A stretch of 64,000 bases of DNA from Monarcha castaneiventris obscurior (taxonomy: Eukaryota; Chordata; Aves; Passeriformes; Monarchidae). Below are positions 62,401 to 64,000 of the stretch, one piece after another. The stretch covers positions 18,276,001 through 18,340,000 of the forward strand of contig JAMPIT010000059.1 in NCBI GenBank assembly GCA_026261815.1, in the 5' to 3' direction. The stretch's first letter is position 1. Each line of letters begins with the position of its first letter. Under the pieces are notes generated by a model. It was not told the origin of the DNA. It saw only the letters and a program-made list of their open reading frames with translations, and did no database searches. Position numbers and translations under genes: made by a program.

Positions 62401-64000
62401 AGATCATGTTTTGATTTCAAAGGATTCATCATCAGGTGTGACACAAAAAAAAAAGACCCCAGTGAAGTGATGCTATTGTAGTGCTAAGGAGAAGACTTAC
62501 CAAACCCTTTCAAAAATCTCTGCATTTTGGTTTTTGAAGAGTGTTTCTACCATAGTTCTTTCTTTTGTAAAGGTATTTGCTGCTATGAGAGACTAAAGAG
62601 TGGGACTTTGAATTGCAAATGCTAAGATGCAGGCTTAATATTTGGTGTGAAGATCTGACTGAGAGATATAAAATGCCTTTCCTTTGAGGTGAAGGTAATC
62701 AGCTCTGTGGCACTGAAGTTCTGTAGTGGTTGAATTTTCAGCTAGAGCAGATTCTCGTGACAGAGATCAATAAAAAAGAATGGAAAGGGAGGGAAGATAT
62801 TCTGCAAACTGAATAAATGAACAGTGATCTGTCAAGGTGTAAGAGGGCAGCTACTCCTTTAGCAGTTTCCATGTGAGGTGTTTTTGGTGTAACTCTACTG
62901 GAAGCAAAGCCCAGGTTTTTCACAGCTGTGTATCTTCAAAAACCTTATCTTATTGAAGATACTTCAGTGTGGTGGAATTGACATTTCGGACACAACATTT
63001 AGAAATGTATTTCTTTCTCAGCAAGACTTTAAACATAGACTGTGAAGAGGGTTATTTAAGGCACCAACTCATTTCAAGCATATGAAAGATTGCTTTTGGG
63101 GGTACATGTGTGGCCTCCTAGATATTTAAGAACAGGTCAACAGTGTCAGAGAGGAATATTGCTTTCCCATAACATCAGAGACATCAAAAGCTTCCTGTAG
63201 GATTGTCCTGAAGGCTGATTGATTCTTAGTGAGTGCTGAGAAAGACTCATTCTCAAAAGTCTGTTGGGATTCAGCTTAGTAGGAAGTTTATGACTATAAC
63301 TGCTTAGATTCATCACTTACTCTAAATTGTTAAGTGTGTAGAGGGTTGATATTTTCTGTTTGCAAAAGGACTATTCCTTTGGAAACCTCAGTGTATGCTG
63401 TAGGCTCTGATTTCTTGCTTCATGAAGCAGCAGCAGAAGGTAGTGGTGACAAAGAGCTAACCAGGCTGAATACTAAGGTTTTATTCTCATAAATAATGAA
63501 TTGTTTGTTAGCTACTGTTCTCGATGTACCCCTACAAGACTTTGGGTTCTGCTGGATGACACAGAAATGAACTGACAGTTGTTGAAGAATGCAAAGGCTT
63601 TGTAGTGTCCACAAGTCTTTTAGTGATGACCAAAAGAGCCACAGTTGTTGTGTGCCTGAATTCAAAGTCAGATATATTTGTTCAAATACTGTGGCTTCAC
63701 AGCCCTGGACAGATGTCTGTGTGTATAAATTTCTTTAAAGTGTTATCTGCTCAGAAGGAAAGAGGGGTTAAGTCACTTGAGTAGGGTGTACTGAAGGCAT
63801 ATTTAAACCAACTGCTTAAGAGGATGATTCCCACTGTCCAAATTATCTTATGATGTTTTTGCTCAGGTGTGCCACACACTTTAAATGAAAGACCTAAATG
63901 AACACTCCCAGTTGCCTCTTAAGACTTGTAAAATTTTGGAAAGCATGAGGAAGCACAGAGACCTACAATAAAACTCCAGTGTTTCACAGTGAAATAGTAC
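59485..64000. other. Intron 2 continued to the window end; no exon found
   Basis: AT-rich sequence. I looked for the next type II cadherin exon (EC1, which should begin at the LHSD-type segment following YVGK) and found nothing resembling it on the plus strand, so it should lie beyond position 64000. Reading frames of 60-110 codons here have no domain signature. Confidence 0.55.

Overview
The window looks like AT-rich vertebrate nuclear DNA from a bird, quite possibly a passerine. The evidence is CR1 LINE fragments in both orientations with the avian 8-bp ATTCTATG-type tail, two avian-type endogenous retrovirus LTRs, and one exon that reads clearly as the first coding exon of a type II classical cadherin. 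There are no bacterial-style operons, no CRISPR arrays, no recognisable RNA genes and no long intact ORFs. Nearly all ORFs of 60-150 codons are chance frames, simple repeats or retroelement remnants.

Layout. 1-18.4 kb is intergenic, AT-rich sequence with three retroelement loci: an LTR scrap joined to a CR1 scrap at 1.8-2.05 kb, a CR1 3' end at 10.2-10.5 kb and a nearly 1-kb CR1 at 13.05-14.0 kb. About 18.44-19.01 kb is the only CpG-enriched block. It carries GT and poly-T tracts and two good splice-donor motifs, and is my candidate for the promoter and untranslated first exon of the cadherin gene. 19.0-57.5 kb would then be a very long first intron. It contains a CR1 tail (24.2 kb), a complete-looking solo LTR (40.35-40.93 kb), a roughly 230-bp GGAA microsatellite (42.58-42.81 kb), a second and longer LTR (48.3-49.28 kb) with an adjacent purine tract, and several local duplications.

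57,532-57,911 is a well-defined exon: polypyrimidine tract and AG acceptor, 149 bases of 5' leader with a 12-codon upstream ORF, an ATG, 77 codons, and a GT donor. Its product has a signal peptide, a short propeptide ending in RQKR, and a mature N-terminus starting GWMWNQFF. This is most like cadherin-10 (CDH10). 57.9-64 kb is the start of the next intron and holds one more CR1 copy. The next cadherin exon was not found and should lie beyond the window.

I found no convincing undescribed system. The items most worth checking are the CDH10 leader (upstream ORF and alternative donors), the GGAA array, the LTR/CR1 composite, and a few AT-rich or GC-rich non-repeat blocks that could be conserved regulatory DNA. 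Family names for repeats and the gene symbol come from recalled sequence patterns, not from a search.
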